Below are positions 12,611 to 23,626 of a stretch of 64,000 bases of DNA, one piece after another. Positions within the stretch are counted from its first letter, which is position 1, and the number at the start of each line of letters is the position of its first letter. The DNA is from Antedon bifida (taxonomy: Eukaryota; Echinodermata; Crinoidea; Comatulida; Antedonidae), in NCBI GenBank assembly GCA_963402885.1, contig OY727102.1:17608001-17672000 (forward strand), given 5' to 3'. The notes beneath the pieces were generated by a model. It did not search any database and was not told the DNA's origin. It saw only the letters and a list, made by a program, of their open reading frames with translations. The position numbers and the translations under genes were made by a program.

Positions 12611-13333
12611 TTAATAACGTTTATGTTCAAATGATTTTAGGGTCGTAGACGAGTCGGAATGTTAACACCAATGTTCTTATATCTCAAAATAAATAAATAC
12701 AAATTAAAATGCAACTATTGGCCACATAAATGAATAGTTACAGTAAGTTTAAATGAAATACTTTAGGCAAGGCAAGAATACGGTATCATATCTTGGTCCA
12801 TGCTATGTGTGTATTATAGCCTTTCAAATTCACTTAGACCTATACAACTATCCCAAACCCTATGATCTCTCTATGCTACCAGCCAGTTGCTACGATTGTC
12901 CCCCTTGAATTGTAGGCCTATGTATGTAAACTGCAAATATTTCTGGTTCTGAGTCTTTAACAGTTTATCTCTAATATTATCATATAGGCCTACTTTCTGT
13001 AGTTCCATTGATATTTCTACAACTTAATCACGTTATTAAACGCACGAGGCTTTAATCAACGTTTTACTTTTACCAATTCGGCCGGTTCCGGGACTTCAAC
13101 ACATGAGAGCCCTAAAAAAACATTTGAGTAACATCATTGTGTTTCATCCCTGCGTTAAGTATTTATTGCATAACTATAGTTTTATTATTTCTTATCGTAT
13201 GGGCATTCTTAAGTTTATTAAAATAGTCATAGTCCTTTTGTAAATAACTGTTTATGTGTAATTTGTAACATTGCGAACGTAATACCTTTATTCAACGCTA
13301 ATTTTGAAATAAATTTAACTTTATAATTCAACG

Positions 13334-13551
13334 TTAAGCGTGGTTCCCACCTAGCGACGCAACGTAACGCAACACTACGACGTATTGACGCAAAGTGCTG
13401 TATTGCGTAATCACAAGTGGAACCGACGACGCAACAGTACTGCAAACATCGCAGGTTTGATTTTACCCAGGTGGGGGAAAACACAGTTATTGGAAGGGCA
13501 TTACGTTAAGTATGTTGCGTTACGTTGCGTCGCTAGTGGGAACCAAGCTTA
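13334..13551. mobile_element. MITE family 2, long variant
   Basis: Ends TTAAGCGTGGTTCCCACCTAG and CGCTAGTGGGAACCAAGCTTAA (inverted). The interior (GTATTGCGTAATCACAAGTG, CATCGCAGGTTTGATT) is shared with the copy at 18828-19033 but not with the shorter family members. Confidence 0.8.
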
Positions 13552-13782
13552 AAAGAAACGTTGCTAACTATTGGGTATGTAACATCTTTGCATCCAAACC
13601 CCAGCTTACGTTGAATAGAGTTGAAAAGTGTCACTCTCACAAACTCATCATAGTACTCTAGTACACTGGACCCTCTGTCTTTGACTGAGGGGGCTATGGC
13701 TATCTAGGCATGGCCCGATTATATTCATTGATATAGGCCTACCAACGAAGGGAAACTAAAGACAATTTGGCTATGTTTAATT

Positions 13783-13890
13783 TAATTCAATTCAACTGTA
13801 TTTAACCACGGAGGCCCAGAAAACACATGGTTTTTCTTCCCTGGGTACAAACGAAAAATACAAATACAATTTCAACAATGTTTTTAAAAG
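13783..13890 (-). mobile_element. LINE 3' end fragment
   Basis: Same AATTCAATTCAACT-tail and TTTAACCACGGAGGCC as at 12504, then a segment shared over about 70 bases. It is a second independent 3' truncation product. Confidence 0.5.
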
Positions 13891-14217
13891 TTTTAATAAA
13901 GTTTAGTATTTAGAGGAGGCTACAGTATAAAGAATTAATAATAATAGTTGTTATTATTCCTAATATGGCCAATTGTGCACCAACGAGGCGTATTCGATTT
14001 AATCAACGGTTAATTAACATTCGGGGATCCAGGACACAAAACCACATGATGGTCAATGCATGACCATGTCCTGTCCTTTTTCTCCAATAAAACCAATTGA
14101 TTTTTTTATGAATATCATTTGTAGTGTTACATCATGGGTCGACGTATTCCAGCTGCCTAAAAATGTGTGGCCTATATATTATAGTTTGTTTGACATATCG
14201 TGTTTTGGACACTCTTA

Positions 14218-14385
14218 CAGCTCTATCTATACTACCAAACTGTATGTGACAAAACAATGTGATGTGCCCATATATGCACACGACGCACGTATCACTACCA
14301 TTTATTATTTTGGTATATCGCTATCATATTTGGGAACATCACACTGTTTTGTCACATACAATTTGATAGTGTAGACAGAGCTTAA
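14218..14385. mobile_element. MITE family 1, copy 7
   Basis: Full-length copy with terminal ACAGCTCTATCTATACTACC and AGTGTAGACAGAGCTTAA. The interior carries the usual inverted arms. Confidence 0.85.
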
Positions 14386-14458
14386 GTTTAAACTTAGAAT
14401 TATTATACTTAACTGTTTCTGTGTAATTGTAACAGGTCTAGATTTATTGTTATTTTGG

Positions 14459-14480
14459 TTGATTGATTGATTGATTGATT
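14459..14480. repeat. (GATT)n microsatellite
   Basis: About five GATT units in a row. Confidence 0.8.
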
Positions 14481-14834
14481 CAGCTTTAATTCGAAGTTTT
14501 AAAGAACATTGATAAACGAACGTATAGGGCTAACAATACGTTAAACGTTTATTTCACCATAGAGGAATTTCGCTGATTCAACCAAGGAATTGTAAACACC
14601 TCCAAGAACCGTTCGTTCATTTTGTAAAAAATGTGAACTGGAATTTTGGAACAGCCGTAATATTTAAAGCTATCAAATTAATTGAATTAATTGATAACTA
14701 CTTTTTAATTTTCATAGAACGAAGCGTCAACCTAGATGGAATTACTTTTAAAGCTATCTGCAGCCATATCTTTGGAGGATCGAAATAAACCTAATAGACG
14801 TACCAAACTCTTCAAAACAGTGCTTCAGATGGCA

Positions 14835-14896
14835 TGACGTTTAGATATTGACGTTTAGATATCGACGTTTAGATATCAACGTTTGGATATCGACGT
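14835..14896. repeat. 14-base tandem repeat GACGTTTAGATATC
   Basis: Four consecutive units with one or two substitutions, each containing the near-palindromic GATATC. Confidence 0.85.
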
Positions 14897-15593
14897 CCAA
14901 ACAGAACTCAACTTCCATCACTAAACATCATTACAATTACTGTGTATGACATTGATTTTGAACTTGTGTACGGTAACACAATATAAGGTAAAAATGCTGG
15001 AATTTTATCTAACCCCAATCCGAAATAAATTATTATAATAATAAAAACATAATGAAGAAATAATGACAACGGTGTAGTAAAGATGTAAAAATAGTTTATA
15101 TTTAAATAATCAATTGTGACCATATTATGTAATTCATCATAATTTGTATACTGTTTTTTTTAATTAATTAACTGGGTAAAACTATAGAAACAATCCATCA
15201 ACCGTTTAACCAGGTTTTGATAGGAAATAAATAAACAAAACTCAACACGTGACTCGAGGGAATATTATGATAATCACAATAAAAACATGTAATTTAGTAT
15301 AAATAATTGCCTTATCTGATTATTAGGGAAAGGTAGGTTATAACTGGATTTTGACCATTTCTCGGTGACGTATTTATAAATTCCAACACTTCCCTCATAC
15401 TTTTCTTTGCTGTTAATTTATTAATTAATGGGTGCATTATAATTGTTATTGTTATTAAGGGGCTATCCATACATCCCACTCAGGATATGTTTAGCATTTT
15501 AATGCAATCACGGATAGAACTGAGAATACTATTGGATATTTAGAAGTTGGTCTATAATTAGATATTAGGAAATTTATTTTCGATCAAGTGCTT

Positions 15594-15599
15594 TATAAG
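15594..15599 (+). promoter_or_regulatory. Candidate TATA box of IL-17 gene A
   Basis: TATAAG in CTTTATAAGACC, about 113 bases before the proposed start codon. That is compatible with a short 5' UTR. No transcript evidence. Confidence 0.35.
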
Positions 15600-15706
15600 A
15601 CCCATGGTAAATTAGCATCCATCATAATTCAGTTTGAGAACTTTGTAAGTTGTCGATAAAACTCAAGAAAAATTGTAAGATATTTTTACTAACACAGACT
15701 TAGACA

Positions 15707-16737
15707 ATGGCGAATTACTTGGTATGTTTTATTATTGTTATTATTTATAAAAAGTGAAGAAAATAATACTAAGTGTTGACATTTTCATAACCGTCAAAAG
15801 AGTATCTAACTAAAATGTATATATTTTAGTAAATTTGAAAAAACAAATAATTTTTAATAATGTAGTATGAATTTTATACTCTCCTTGGTTATGTATTTCG
15901 TTTCAGAACAAGCCTACCTGTTTTTGTTTGGGTTTTTTTACGTGTTTGTTTTATGTTTTATCCAGTTTTGTCTTGTATATGTGGTGAATTAAAAAAGTGG
16001 GTGAACAAAAAAAGAAAACTAACATAGGCCTAACAATATTTTTATTCCGTTTTTCTGGTTTTTTCACCATTGAACCCGAACTCACTGCTATTGTTTTTGT
16101 GAAGACAATACGGAGGATTGGGGTGGATTAGGTCCGAGGGCCTCACAAGTTACAATAACTGCTACCTTTTGAAATTATGCTGGATTTGGTTTTGTGAATG
16201 CGTTAACCTTCCACTTTGTTTAATGTTTCCCGTTGTATGTTTACTTTTCAGATGTACTTAATTGGATGTTGCTGTTTATTAATGAATGCTGTATCGATAC
16301 CAATAAACCAAAACAATAACAATATAGACGAACACAAACAGTTACGAAAGGATCGCAGTGCAAATGCTTTATTATTTGCCGCGAACAGGACATCTATTAA
16401 CAATTTACCCTTATTTGCACCTGTAAGTGGGTCGTCACCCGCCCCCTCCTGCCCAAGATCTTCGACTCCTGATGTGGGTAGCAGTATTGACGATGCTGCT
16501 GTGTGTCCCTGGTACAGCGTATTAAACATCGATGACAACCGAATACCACGAGTTCTATCAGAGAAAAACAGTAGCTGCACAACTTGTATTGGTCAGGGGG
16601 GTACATGCGAAGCAATCAAGTATAACGTGCCTGTTTTTAAACGAGTAAACAGTATGGACACTCAGGATAAGTACTATTATCAACAGACCTTTGAGGAAAT
16701 AGTTGTTGGGTTCGCCTGTGCAAGATCACGTAGTTAA
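15707..16737 (+). CDS. IL17: Interleukin-17-like cytokine A (divergent, knot disulfide altered)
   Basis: Two exons, 15707-15721 (MANYL, donor GTATGT) and 16252-16737 (acceptor TTTTCAG), joined in phase 0 to give about 166 residues. The joined N-terminus MANYLMYLIGCCCLLMNAVS is a good signal peptide. The IL-17 signature is clear: VCPWYSVLNIDDNRIPRVL, then SSCTTCIGQ, a KYNVP strand, and a C-terminal GFACARSRS. Compared with paralogs C to F, the first knot cysteine (ARC in D-F) is replaced, and at the C-terminal C-x-C one Cys aligns with Phe. A single disulfide therefore seems to be missing as a pair. An N-x-T sequon (NRT) lies in the propeptide region. It is expected to be a secreted, dimeric cytokine acting through IL-17 receptors. 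A family 2 MITE follows 19 bases after the stop. The exact exon 1 is inferred from frame and splice signals. Confidence 0.88.
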
Positions 16738-16755
16738 GACGTTAGGCTGCCTGTA

Positions 16756-16895
16756 TAAAGCTTGGTATCTATACTTCGCAAGTAGTTTGACCAATCACGT
16801 ATGATCATCCGAACTGCCGCTTGTGATTGGTCAAATCACTTGAAACGTTGTACGCCTACACACGTTGCGTTGCGTCTAATAGGGGATTAAGCTTT
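16756..16895. mobile_element. MITE family 2, just downstream of gene A
   Basis: TAAAGCTTGGTATC... to ...GGGGATTAAGCTTTA with the central TTGACCAATCAC / TTGTGATTGGTCAA arms. It starts 19 bases after the gene A stop, so it probably lies within its 3' UTR. Confidence 0.8.
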
Positions 16896-16939
16896 ACACA
16901 CCTTTAGTATTTAATATTTATTTTAGTGCACAATTACAA

Positions 16940-16945
16940 TAAATT
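16940..16945 (+). terminator. Candidate poly(A) signal of IL-17 gene A
   Basis: AATAAA in TTACAATAAATTG, about 200 bases after the stop codon. Confidence 0.35.
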
Positions 16946-16947
16946 GT

Positions 16948-17139
16948 TCATAGTTTTATATTATTTATTAGATAATTTATTCTTTTTACTGGGATAGCCT
17001 CAAAAGACTGTTCTTTCAGAGGGCCTAACACACCATTCTGGTGTCCCATTATGCCGTACATCGGCTTTACCTCCGATCTACGGATACAACCCATGCCTCT
17101 CACATGTTCCTTCACATCATGCCATACCGCTATCGTCAT
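16948..17139 (-). other. Unidentified protein-like open frame
   Basis: A 63-codon open frame containing WHDVKEHVRGMGCIRRSEVK and GHQNGVLGPLKEQSFE. Its composition is less AT-biased than random local frames, so it may be a relic of a transposon or of an exon. I do not recognise it. It lies downstream of gene A on the opposite strand, with no obvious splice partners. Confidence 0.2.
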
Positions 17140-17822
17140 AATTTACAGTTAGGGAGTTTTGTTTAAATTTGTACTTAACATTAATGTTTTGTGTGTGAAA
17201 ACAAAAATGAAGAAATTTACCGAGTGTGCTGTGTAAAATGTAGCCTAATTTAAGGCTTGTAAACCATGCATTTATTGTTAACAAAAGTATTTAAAGTTAC
17301 ACGTATAATCTGTGTTTTAATTGAATCTACTAGGACTATATAATATTGTTACTTCTTATAAGTTGAACGTGAAGTTTATTACAGTATAATATATCTATTG
17401 TGAATATAAAAATGTTAGTTTAAAGCACTCTGTAGAAAGTAGTATTATTTGCAATATGTGTTATTTATTATTTATTATGAGACATATATTTAATTATTTA
17501 AATAGGCTATTTTATTTATAATGGGGTCTTGGTGTATACATTATATAAAAAGATCTCAAATAAAAAAAAACACAAATTACGTCATTTGTATCAAATAACG
17601 TGATAATATCATGTAAGCATTTTTGTGCTGCTTTAATAATGTAGAATAGTATAATTAATGTGTAATTTAGTATTTATAATGCGAAATATGTAATTGTTAC
17701 TTATAGGACATACTTTAAAAAGTCAATATTTATTGTGCATACAAAGTATGATAGATATTCATAATAAAAAGTTTTGTGACAAAATGTTATGTTCTGAGCT
17801 TCTTCATTCTAATACTTAATAA

Positions 17823-18141
17823 TATATTGTCCCCCTGAAAAATAATTTTAAATATTCCATTTTAATGTAACATAATAGTTATCCACTTTGACCAAAAATT
17901 GGATCGAAAAAAAATGTATTTATCTGAAAAAATGTAATTTAAAGCAAAAAATGGTCAAATTGGCTGCCAGCCAATGGATTTTTGGTTGAATTTTACCATT
18001 TATTTTTTGTCAAGTGAAAACATGATTTTTTTCGGTTTTTTTTCTATTGAAGTGATTAACTTGATTAAAACTACAAAATAACATATTCAAAGTCTGATTT
18101 AACTAATCTTCATTTTTCATGTTTTTGGGGGACAATCTTTA
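17823..18141. mobile_element. MITE family 4, copy 1
   Basis: Begins ATATTGTCCCCCTGAAAAA and ends GTTTTTGGGGGACAATCTTT, an imperfect inverted pair. The interior (CCAAAAATTGGATCG, AAGTCTGATTTAACTAATC) is repeated in reverse orientation at 38527-38830. It ends next to the family 2 copy at 18143. Confidence 0.75.
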
Positions 18142-18142
18142 G

Positions 18143-18305
18143 GCTTCGTTTTCACTTGGACTCAACTCAACGAAAAAGGTGCAACGCAAGTAATTGGCCA
18201 ATTACGACGCGCGCGATGAGTCATCCGAACTGTCGCTTGTGATTAGTCGACTCACTTGCGTTGAGCTTACCTTGTTGCGTTGCGTCCAATCGGAACCAAG
18301 CTTTG
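18143..18305. mobile_element. MITE family 2 copy
   Basis: GGCTTCGTTTTCACTTGGAC to CCAATCGGAACCAAGCTTTG with GCAACGCAAGT and GTCGCTTGTGATTAGTCGAC arms. Confidence 0.75.
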
Positions 18306-18443
18306 TGTCGGTCACGTTATATACTTAAGGACGATGATACGCGCAAAGCAATATATGTCTATAACAAGAAACATATCATTTAAAGAGTGGAAATTTTGAG
18401 AATTCAATAAAAAGAAATACGGACATATATTAAGCAGTAGGTA

Positions 18444-18752
18444 TTATTGGCATTGTTTACCCACATGACGAACTGTTAGTTCCGGACAGTTCCGGACCGT
18501 GTTTAGAAAGATTTTTCCGGAGGTACAACCCACTGTATTTACAAGTTGTGCTGCTTGGCATGTGACAGCGTATATCCTCTTATACGGATGTTTTGAAAGT
18601 ACGGGCTGAACCCAATCACGTTGTGTGAATACCTTATTAAAACGTTTATAACTGATTACTCGATAAGGTTCTTTTTCAAACGAATGGAAATGAATAACAC
18701 AGGGGAAAAGAATAGAGTTTATACACTGAGCCTTGTCATCATTCACGCTCAA
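18444..18752 (-). other. Unidentified 102-codon open frame, possibly a transposon relic
   Basis: An uninterrupted frame with protein-like composition, including CVIHFHSFEKEPYRVISYK and RDWVQPVLSKHPYKRIYAV. No family is recognised. No convincing start context or splice partners are visible. Immediate neighbours are MITEs. It could be a decayed transposase or recombinase exon, or chance. Confidence 0.25.
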
Positions 18753-18827
18753 TCGTGTACCATCATAATTTTAGGATTTGCATAGGCCTTAAATGAGCAA
18801 AGGCATTGTAATGCCTGGTTCCCACTA

Positions 18828-19033
18828 TAAAGCGTGGTTCCCATTAGAACGCAACGTATTGACGCAAAGTGTTGTATTGCGTAATCACAAGTGGGAACCG
18901 ACGACGCAATAGTGCTGCAAACATCGCAGGTTTGATTTCACGCAGGAGGGGGCAAACACAATTATTAGAAGGGCATTTGCTTACGTTGCGTAGATTGCGT
19001 TACGTTGCGTCGCTAGTGGGAACCACGCTTTAG
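18828..19033. mobile_element. MITE family 2, long variant, second copy
   Basis: Same interior as 13334-13551 (GTATTGCGTAATCACAAGTG, CATCGCAGGTTTGATT). Terminal repeats TAAAGCGTGGTTCCC and GGGAACCACGCTTTA are almost perfect. Confidence 0.85.
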
Positions 19034-19078
19034 GACGTACGTAAGCGCACTGCCAATAATTTGAAAAATCACGACGTA

Positions 19079-19195
19079 CACTTATCAAACTTTATGTGAC
19101 AAAAAATGTGATGGACACGATGACGTCATATCACTACCAAATTTGGGCACATCACACTTTTTGTCAAACTAGTTTGATAGTGTAGACAGAGCTTT
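19079..19195. mobile_element. MITE family 1, copy 8, left end truncated
   Basis: Starts inside the left terminal repeat (CTTATCAAACTTTATGTGAC). The right end is intact. Confidence 0.8.
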
Positions 19196-19327
19196 ACAAA
19201 GACTAGCTTATTCCAGTTTATACTACCAAAGAAATTATATATTATTTGATACTACAAAAAAGGTTTATGCTAGAGCATTATTGTTTCCGATAAAGAATAT
19301 TTCAAATTATCTAATGTCATGAAATCG

Positions 19328-19470
19328 TAAAGCTCTGTCTACACTATCAAACTAGTTTGACAAACAAAAAATATGATGTGCCCAAATATGGTACTGATAT
19401 GACGTCATCGTGTCCATTACGGGAACATCACTTTTCACATAAAGTTTTGATAGTGTAGACAGACCTTTAG
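19328..19470. mobile_element. MITE family 1, copy 9
   Basis: TAAAGCTCTGTCTACACTAT at the left; GATAGTGTAGACAGACCTTTA at the right. The internal centre contains TGACGTCA. Confidence 0.85.
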
Positions 19471-20255
19471 TCTCAAAACACATACAATTAGGATTTATTT
19501 CTTATCATGTGAAGAAGATTTGGAACAAGGAATAAGTGAACTTAAATCAATTGTTAGTTATTATTGTGGTTTCATAGAAATTATAAACAATATGAATTTT
19601 ATAAAATAAATTGCACGAACTGATAATGGTTTTACTCGAGAGTGGAAAACTTTTAAGTCACCGCTAGAGGGCGAACTTGGATAAAACAGAGACATCAATA
19701 TTCCAATTGCTATGTTCTTGTTAATTTTGTTTCATTCCAAACTTGAATTAATCTAGAAAATAATACTTGTTGTTGGTCAAATTTGGAATTGTGATGTAAA
19801 AATAATGATGTATTTACCAGAAGTCCACGTCAGTGCGCGTCTATGTGACGTCAAACGCGCGACAACAACCTACAGGATAAACCTGCTAATATTTAGTTTT
19901 ATCTGTAGCGTTTAATTTTATTGTTTTAAGATAAGAAGCTACTTCCTCCATTTGAAGTAATTAATATTACTAATAAAACAAATATTTAGGTCTACCTCTA
20001 GAACATCATATTAACACACATGTGTATGATTGTATATTTTAAAAATAATATGACGACGTTCTATTTATGTACGTTTGTCAAAGCATTTAAAAGCAGAAAA
20101 CCTCATAATTACGGTATATCAGTTAATTTACTAATTCTATCGACAAATAGCTTGGTTTATACGCTGCTACATACAGTAGATAGCTTTACATTTTCGTGGA
20201 GAAAGCAAAAATTCCTGCTATACACATCAGTTGGTTAATTTGTCGAAATAGCGCA

Positions 20256-21245
20256 ATGGTAAATGTTATATTTGTTTCATATTCTTTTGTAGACTAGAAT
20301 CACAAAGTTTTAATTCTGGCATAACTTTTATGTAGGCATACTGTGGCAGAATTCATCCATTGAATTCATTTTAGCGCCCATATTAAACCTATAGAAATCA
20401 GTTCGCACTCATTTTCATATCTTCCATGTACTTAGGTGATCCTTGCATCACATGTACACATCTCCCTCTTGAGCTATTTCTTGAAATACCGTAAATAAAG
20501 ACACTAGTATACACGAATTATACTTGATATAAATATTTAAAAATATTTATTTTATTTGTTTGGTATTCAGAAATTTCAGACAATAATCTTCGTATTGGTG
20601 ACATTGAAGAACATAATATCGCCATCTGTTGGCCACATTTCTGATCAGACGCCTGCGAATGGTCACCATGACGTAAACCATCACGATCCAAACCACACCC
20701 ATCATAACCACCACCACCGGCACCATCGTCACCGGCACCAGAAACAACATTCAACAACCCGACAACCGCTGACTGATCAAATTGCAGTATCTGATGTTGT
20801 GCACGAGAATGTAACGGCAAACGAACATGAAATACAAAATAATACTGTTAAAACGGTTCACCAATACTTCTACCGTGAGAGGCAACCAGAGCAGGTTCCG
20901 AGAAAACCTCTGTTCACACCACCACTTCGACCTCCTATAGAAGAGATTGGAGCACCAGATGTTTACACTCCGCTTAACTTGGGTACGATGTGTCCACACG
21001 TACATGTGACGTACACTGATACGCGTTCAATTCCGACCTCATTCGAACAAGCCGAGCTTCTTCTTTCGCATAATAACTGTATACATCCACACACAAATAA
21101 ACGGATTCCTGACCAGTTTTGCCTTCCAGTTAAATACAATGTACCTTACCTGTCAGACACAGGCAATGGTTCGCATGATATTGCTGAGTATGAACAGAAA
21201 TATAGAATGATGATTACGTCATTTGTTTGTCGGCGTCCGTCGTGA
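20256..21245 (+). CDS. IL17: Interleukin-17-like cytokine B, histidine-rich and divergent
   Basis: The main exon is 20571-21245 (acceptor TATTCAG). I propose exon 1 as just the start codon, 20256-20258, followed by GTAAAT, giving MKFQTIIFVLVTLKN as a signal peptide and about 225 residues. After it come a 29-residue stretch with 15 His, a basic/proline-rich spacer, and an IL-17-like domain: MCPHVHVTYTDTRSIPTSF, NNCIHPHT, PVKYNVPYL, and a C-terminal SFVCRRPS. KYNVP is shared with gene A. As in A, the first knot Cys and the first Cys of C-x-C are absent. RIP is RSIP here. Several N-x-T/S sequons are present (NVT, NNT, NHT, NGS). Same strand as A and C. The domain is weaker than in the other copies, and exon 1 is inferred; an alternative acceptor (AATTTCAG) lies nine bases later. 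Confidence 0.75.
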
Positions 21246-21610
21246 TCGTCGTGCAAACACGTTGTTTGTAGGGGACACCTTCGAGACTCAACTGAGTATC
21301 CACTTAAATGTCCCTGGAAGAGGAGTTAATTAGTAGGCCTACATGTTAAAACATATTTCCCTTCGTAGGCCTATAACTGTTATATTGTCTATGAGGGGTG
21401 TCTCTAACCGGGGATTAGCCGTGGTGATCTCGTTCGTTCGGTGTGTTCCCTTGAAAGGGGGTGTCCCGAAGAACATGCATTTGTATTGTTTGTTTATAAT
21501 AATTATAATGTACAGTATAACGTTAATAGAGTGTGATAAGTATTAAAAAATGTATAAATAATAATACTAATTAAAATATAATAACTCTTTAATATTTAAA
21601 TTCAAAACTT

Positions 21611-21616
21611 AATAAA
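21611..21616 (+). terminator. Candidate poly(A) signal of IL-17 gene B
   Basis: AATAAA in CTTAATAAAGTGTG, about 365 bases after the stop. Confidence 0.3.
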
Positions 21617-21785
21617 GTGTGAGGAATAAGGTGTGAGGGGAGGAAGAGGAGGCGGAGTGGGTCTATTGTTAATCACTTTGTATAAATTTATAATTTGTTG
21701 ATCTATACATGGCCTCCATGATCTATAAGAAAATAAATAAGTCTATATAAAATATTGGTGCGTTTCGCAAACTCTCTCTGTTATT

Positions 21786-22050
21786 TTTTTTTCAATGTAA
21801 TCTTTACATTAGAAGATTGTTCAAATCATGTAAATAAAACATTTTCTTTTTGTGCTTACGCCACCTGTATTCGATTTCGTAAATTTTATGTTTGCCGCCC
21901 TCAATTTTAAAAGAAATTGAATTTATATTTTCATCGCAGGTGTACGAAACGGTTGTTGTTATGCAATGGTTGTGCAGGTGTAGTGGGAAAGATGGTATGT
22001 TTCGCGGTCAACACGCCACACTGTTAAATTTTGATTTTGTTAATCAATGT
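21786..22050. repeat. Segmental repeat, copy 1
   Basis: Contains TTAGAAGATTGTTCAAATCA, GTGCTTACGCCACCTGTATT and CGCGGTCAACACGCCACACTG. Copies 2 and 3 lie at 22768-23200 and 23627-24150. Confidence 0.8.
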
Positions 22051-22767
22051 TGCTACATTGGTAGCGAAATGTCCGATTCATAAAGATATTGTATTGTAAT
22101 ATAAGTTATGAATAAACGTTTATGGTAGGTGGTGTGTATGGCCGCACCGTCCCAGAATAAACATCTTTTAAACAGATAGTTTGTCTCCGATGGTTTTTGT
22201 ATGGGGTTAATGGAGAGTGAAATAAGATCAAATATAGAACACTTGCAAAGATGCCGATTTCTAGACCAATATCTCCACCGCCGGGCTAGGCCTTAGGCAT
22301 ATAAGAAGTCGAGTTTTTAAAGTAGAAAACCTCACCTAAAACTTTGAAGTCGCATCTGGATAGTTGAAATTTTAACATTATCATAATTATCATAGGTGAC
22401 TATGTATAGTAATAAGTATAAGTATAAGTGCAATTCTGGGCTCTATTTTCATTATTAGCTCTGCCCCAACCATGGTGGGCTAGTACTGGAGACTTAATAT
22501 TTGATTTCATATTTCAATGAATAGGTGCACTTTCCGGGGACAAGCTCTATTGTCCTGGTGAGTCGTATATAGTTTGTTTCATATAATTTCAAATCATGTA
22601 AAGTGCCATTTTTTTTCGAGCGCGAACCTATGCAGCTAGCTCTATTTTTCAAAATTGTCTTTGCTCAGCCCCAAGCATGGTGGGGTACTGAAGATTCGTA
22701 TACATGTTGTTTGAAAAAATAATAGATGTCGTTTTCGGGGACCTTGCAGCTCTATTTTAAACATTTT

Positions 22768-23200
22768 GGTATGCCGTGGTTGTTATGCAAATGAGTTTGT
22801 GCAGGTGTATTATTGGGAAGATGGTATGTTAGTCATTCGCGGTCAACACGCCACACTGTTAAATTTTGATGTTCTTAATCTTTACATTAGAAGATTGTTC
22901 AAATCATGTAAATAAAACCTTTTCCGGGCGGGAACCTAGAAGCTCCCCTCTTTTAGTTTGCAAAAGTAATCTCGAAAAGAACTCCATGTGGAAAAGAAGC
23001 CCACCCAAGAGTACTAAAAATGAAGGAGCACATGGGCTTCTTTTCGAAGTTTTATGGCAGTCTATTTAATGAAAAATAATACAATGCAACTGTGTTTCTG
23101 ATTTCAATAAAGTCCACTTATTTAGGCCTTACATTTACAACCCTCAAAATATCTCACTTTCGAAAGCAATATTTATTTTCAATTCCAAAAAAAAAAATAA
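22768..23200. repeat. Segmental repeat, copy 2
   Basis: Shares GTGCAGGTGTATTATTGGGA through TCAAATCATGTAAATAAAAC with copies 1 and 3. It also shares a following part with copy 3 that has a 13-base inverted pair (GAAAAGAAGCCCA / TGGGCTTCTTTTC) around a loop of about 37 bases. Confidence 0.8.
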
Positions 23201-23204
23201 TAAT

Positions 23205-23272
23205 ATCCGTAGAGGTTCGAACCCAATGCTGAGAGCACTCAAACCTGAGCATTAACCGTTACGCCACAAAGT
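23205..23272 (-). repeat. tRNA-like relic
   Basis: On the minus strand GGTTAATGCTCAGG and a B box GGGTTCGAACC are spaced as in a tRNA. The stems are not closed, so it is a relic and not a functional tRNA. Confidence 0.4.
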
Positions 23273-23377
23273 AGTACATGACTGAACAGCTGATAATAGT
23301 CTATTTATACGTGTATTACCTAATTCATCATTAGGTCATAGGCCTAAATATCATATTAACCTTGTTAAAACCAAAAT

Positions 23378-23625
23378 AACCAGTTAGCTCAGGTGACTGA
23401 GCGTCGTGTTGACAACACGTACGTCGTGGGTTCGATTCCCACGCTTTTCGGTGGAATAGAGCTAAAGGTATGCGACAACTGTGTTTGGGGTTCACAGAAT
23501 TATACGTCCACTTTCCACCACACATCGTAAGAAGGCACTAGCAATGCATCTGTTGATGATGTGGTGGGAACGACCCCAAGGCTGTGGCAGGGCATTAGTA
23601 CTGAGGCAGGGAGAGCACATTTTTT
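23378..23625 (+). mobile_element. tRNA-Val-derived SINE
   Basis: 23378-23449 looks like a tRNA: A box TAGCTCAGGTGACTGAGC, an anticodon loop TTGACAA (GAC, Val), and a perfect T arm GTGGG-TTCGATT-CCCAC. The acceptor stem is mostly unpaired and no intact 3' end is present, and about 175 bases of unrelated body follow up to a T-rich tail. I call it a SINE head and not a working tRNA gene. Confidence 0.6.
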
Positions 23626-23626
23626 T

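Larger units (their letters stand above)
11127..15706. other. Intergenic interval between PARPBP and IL-17 gene A
   Basis: It contains LINE tails, two kinds of MITE, small tandem repeats and otherwise AT-rich sequence. It must contain the PARPBP promoter, just above 11126, and that of gene A at the right edge. I see no other gene. Confidence 0.6.
16738..20255. other. Intergenic interval between IL-17 genes A and B
   Basis: Mostly filled with MITEs of families 1, 2 and 4, two unidentified minus-strand open frames (16948-17139, 18444-18752) and AT-rich sequence. The right edge must contain the gene B promoter. Confidence 0.6.

Noticed and set aside
19120-19405. TGACGTCA sites at 19127 and 19400 as cytokine CREs
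   Set aside because: They are at the palindromic centres of family 1 MITEs, created by one base change from the usual TGATGTCA, so they carry little regulatory evidence.
23378-23449. A functional tRNA-Val(GAC) gene
   Set aside because: The A box, anticodon loop and T arm are excellent, but the acceptor stem has only about four pairs and an unrelated body follows, so a SINE head is more likely.
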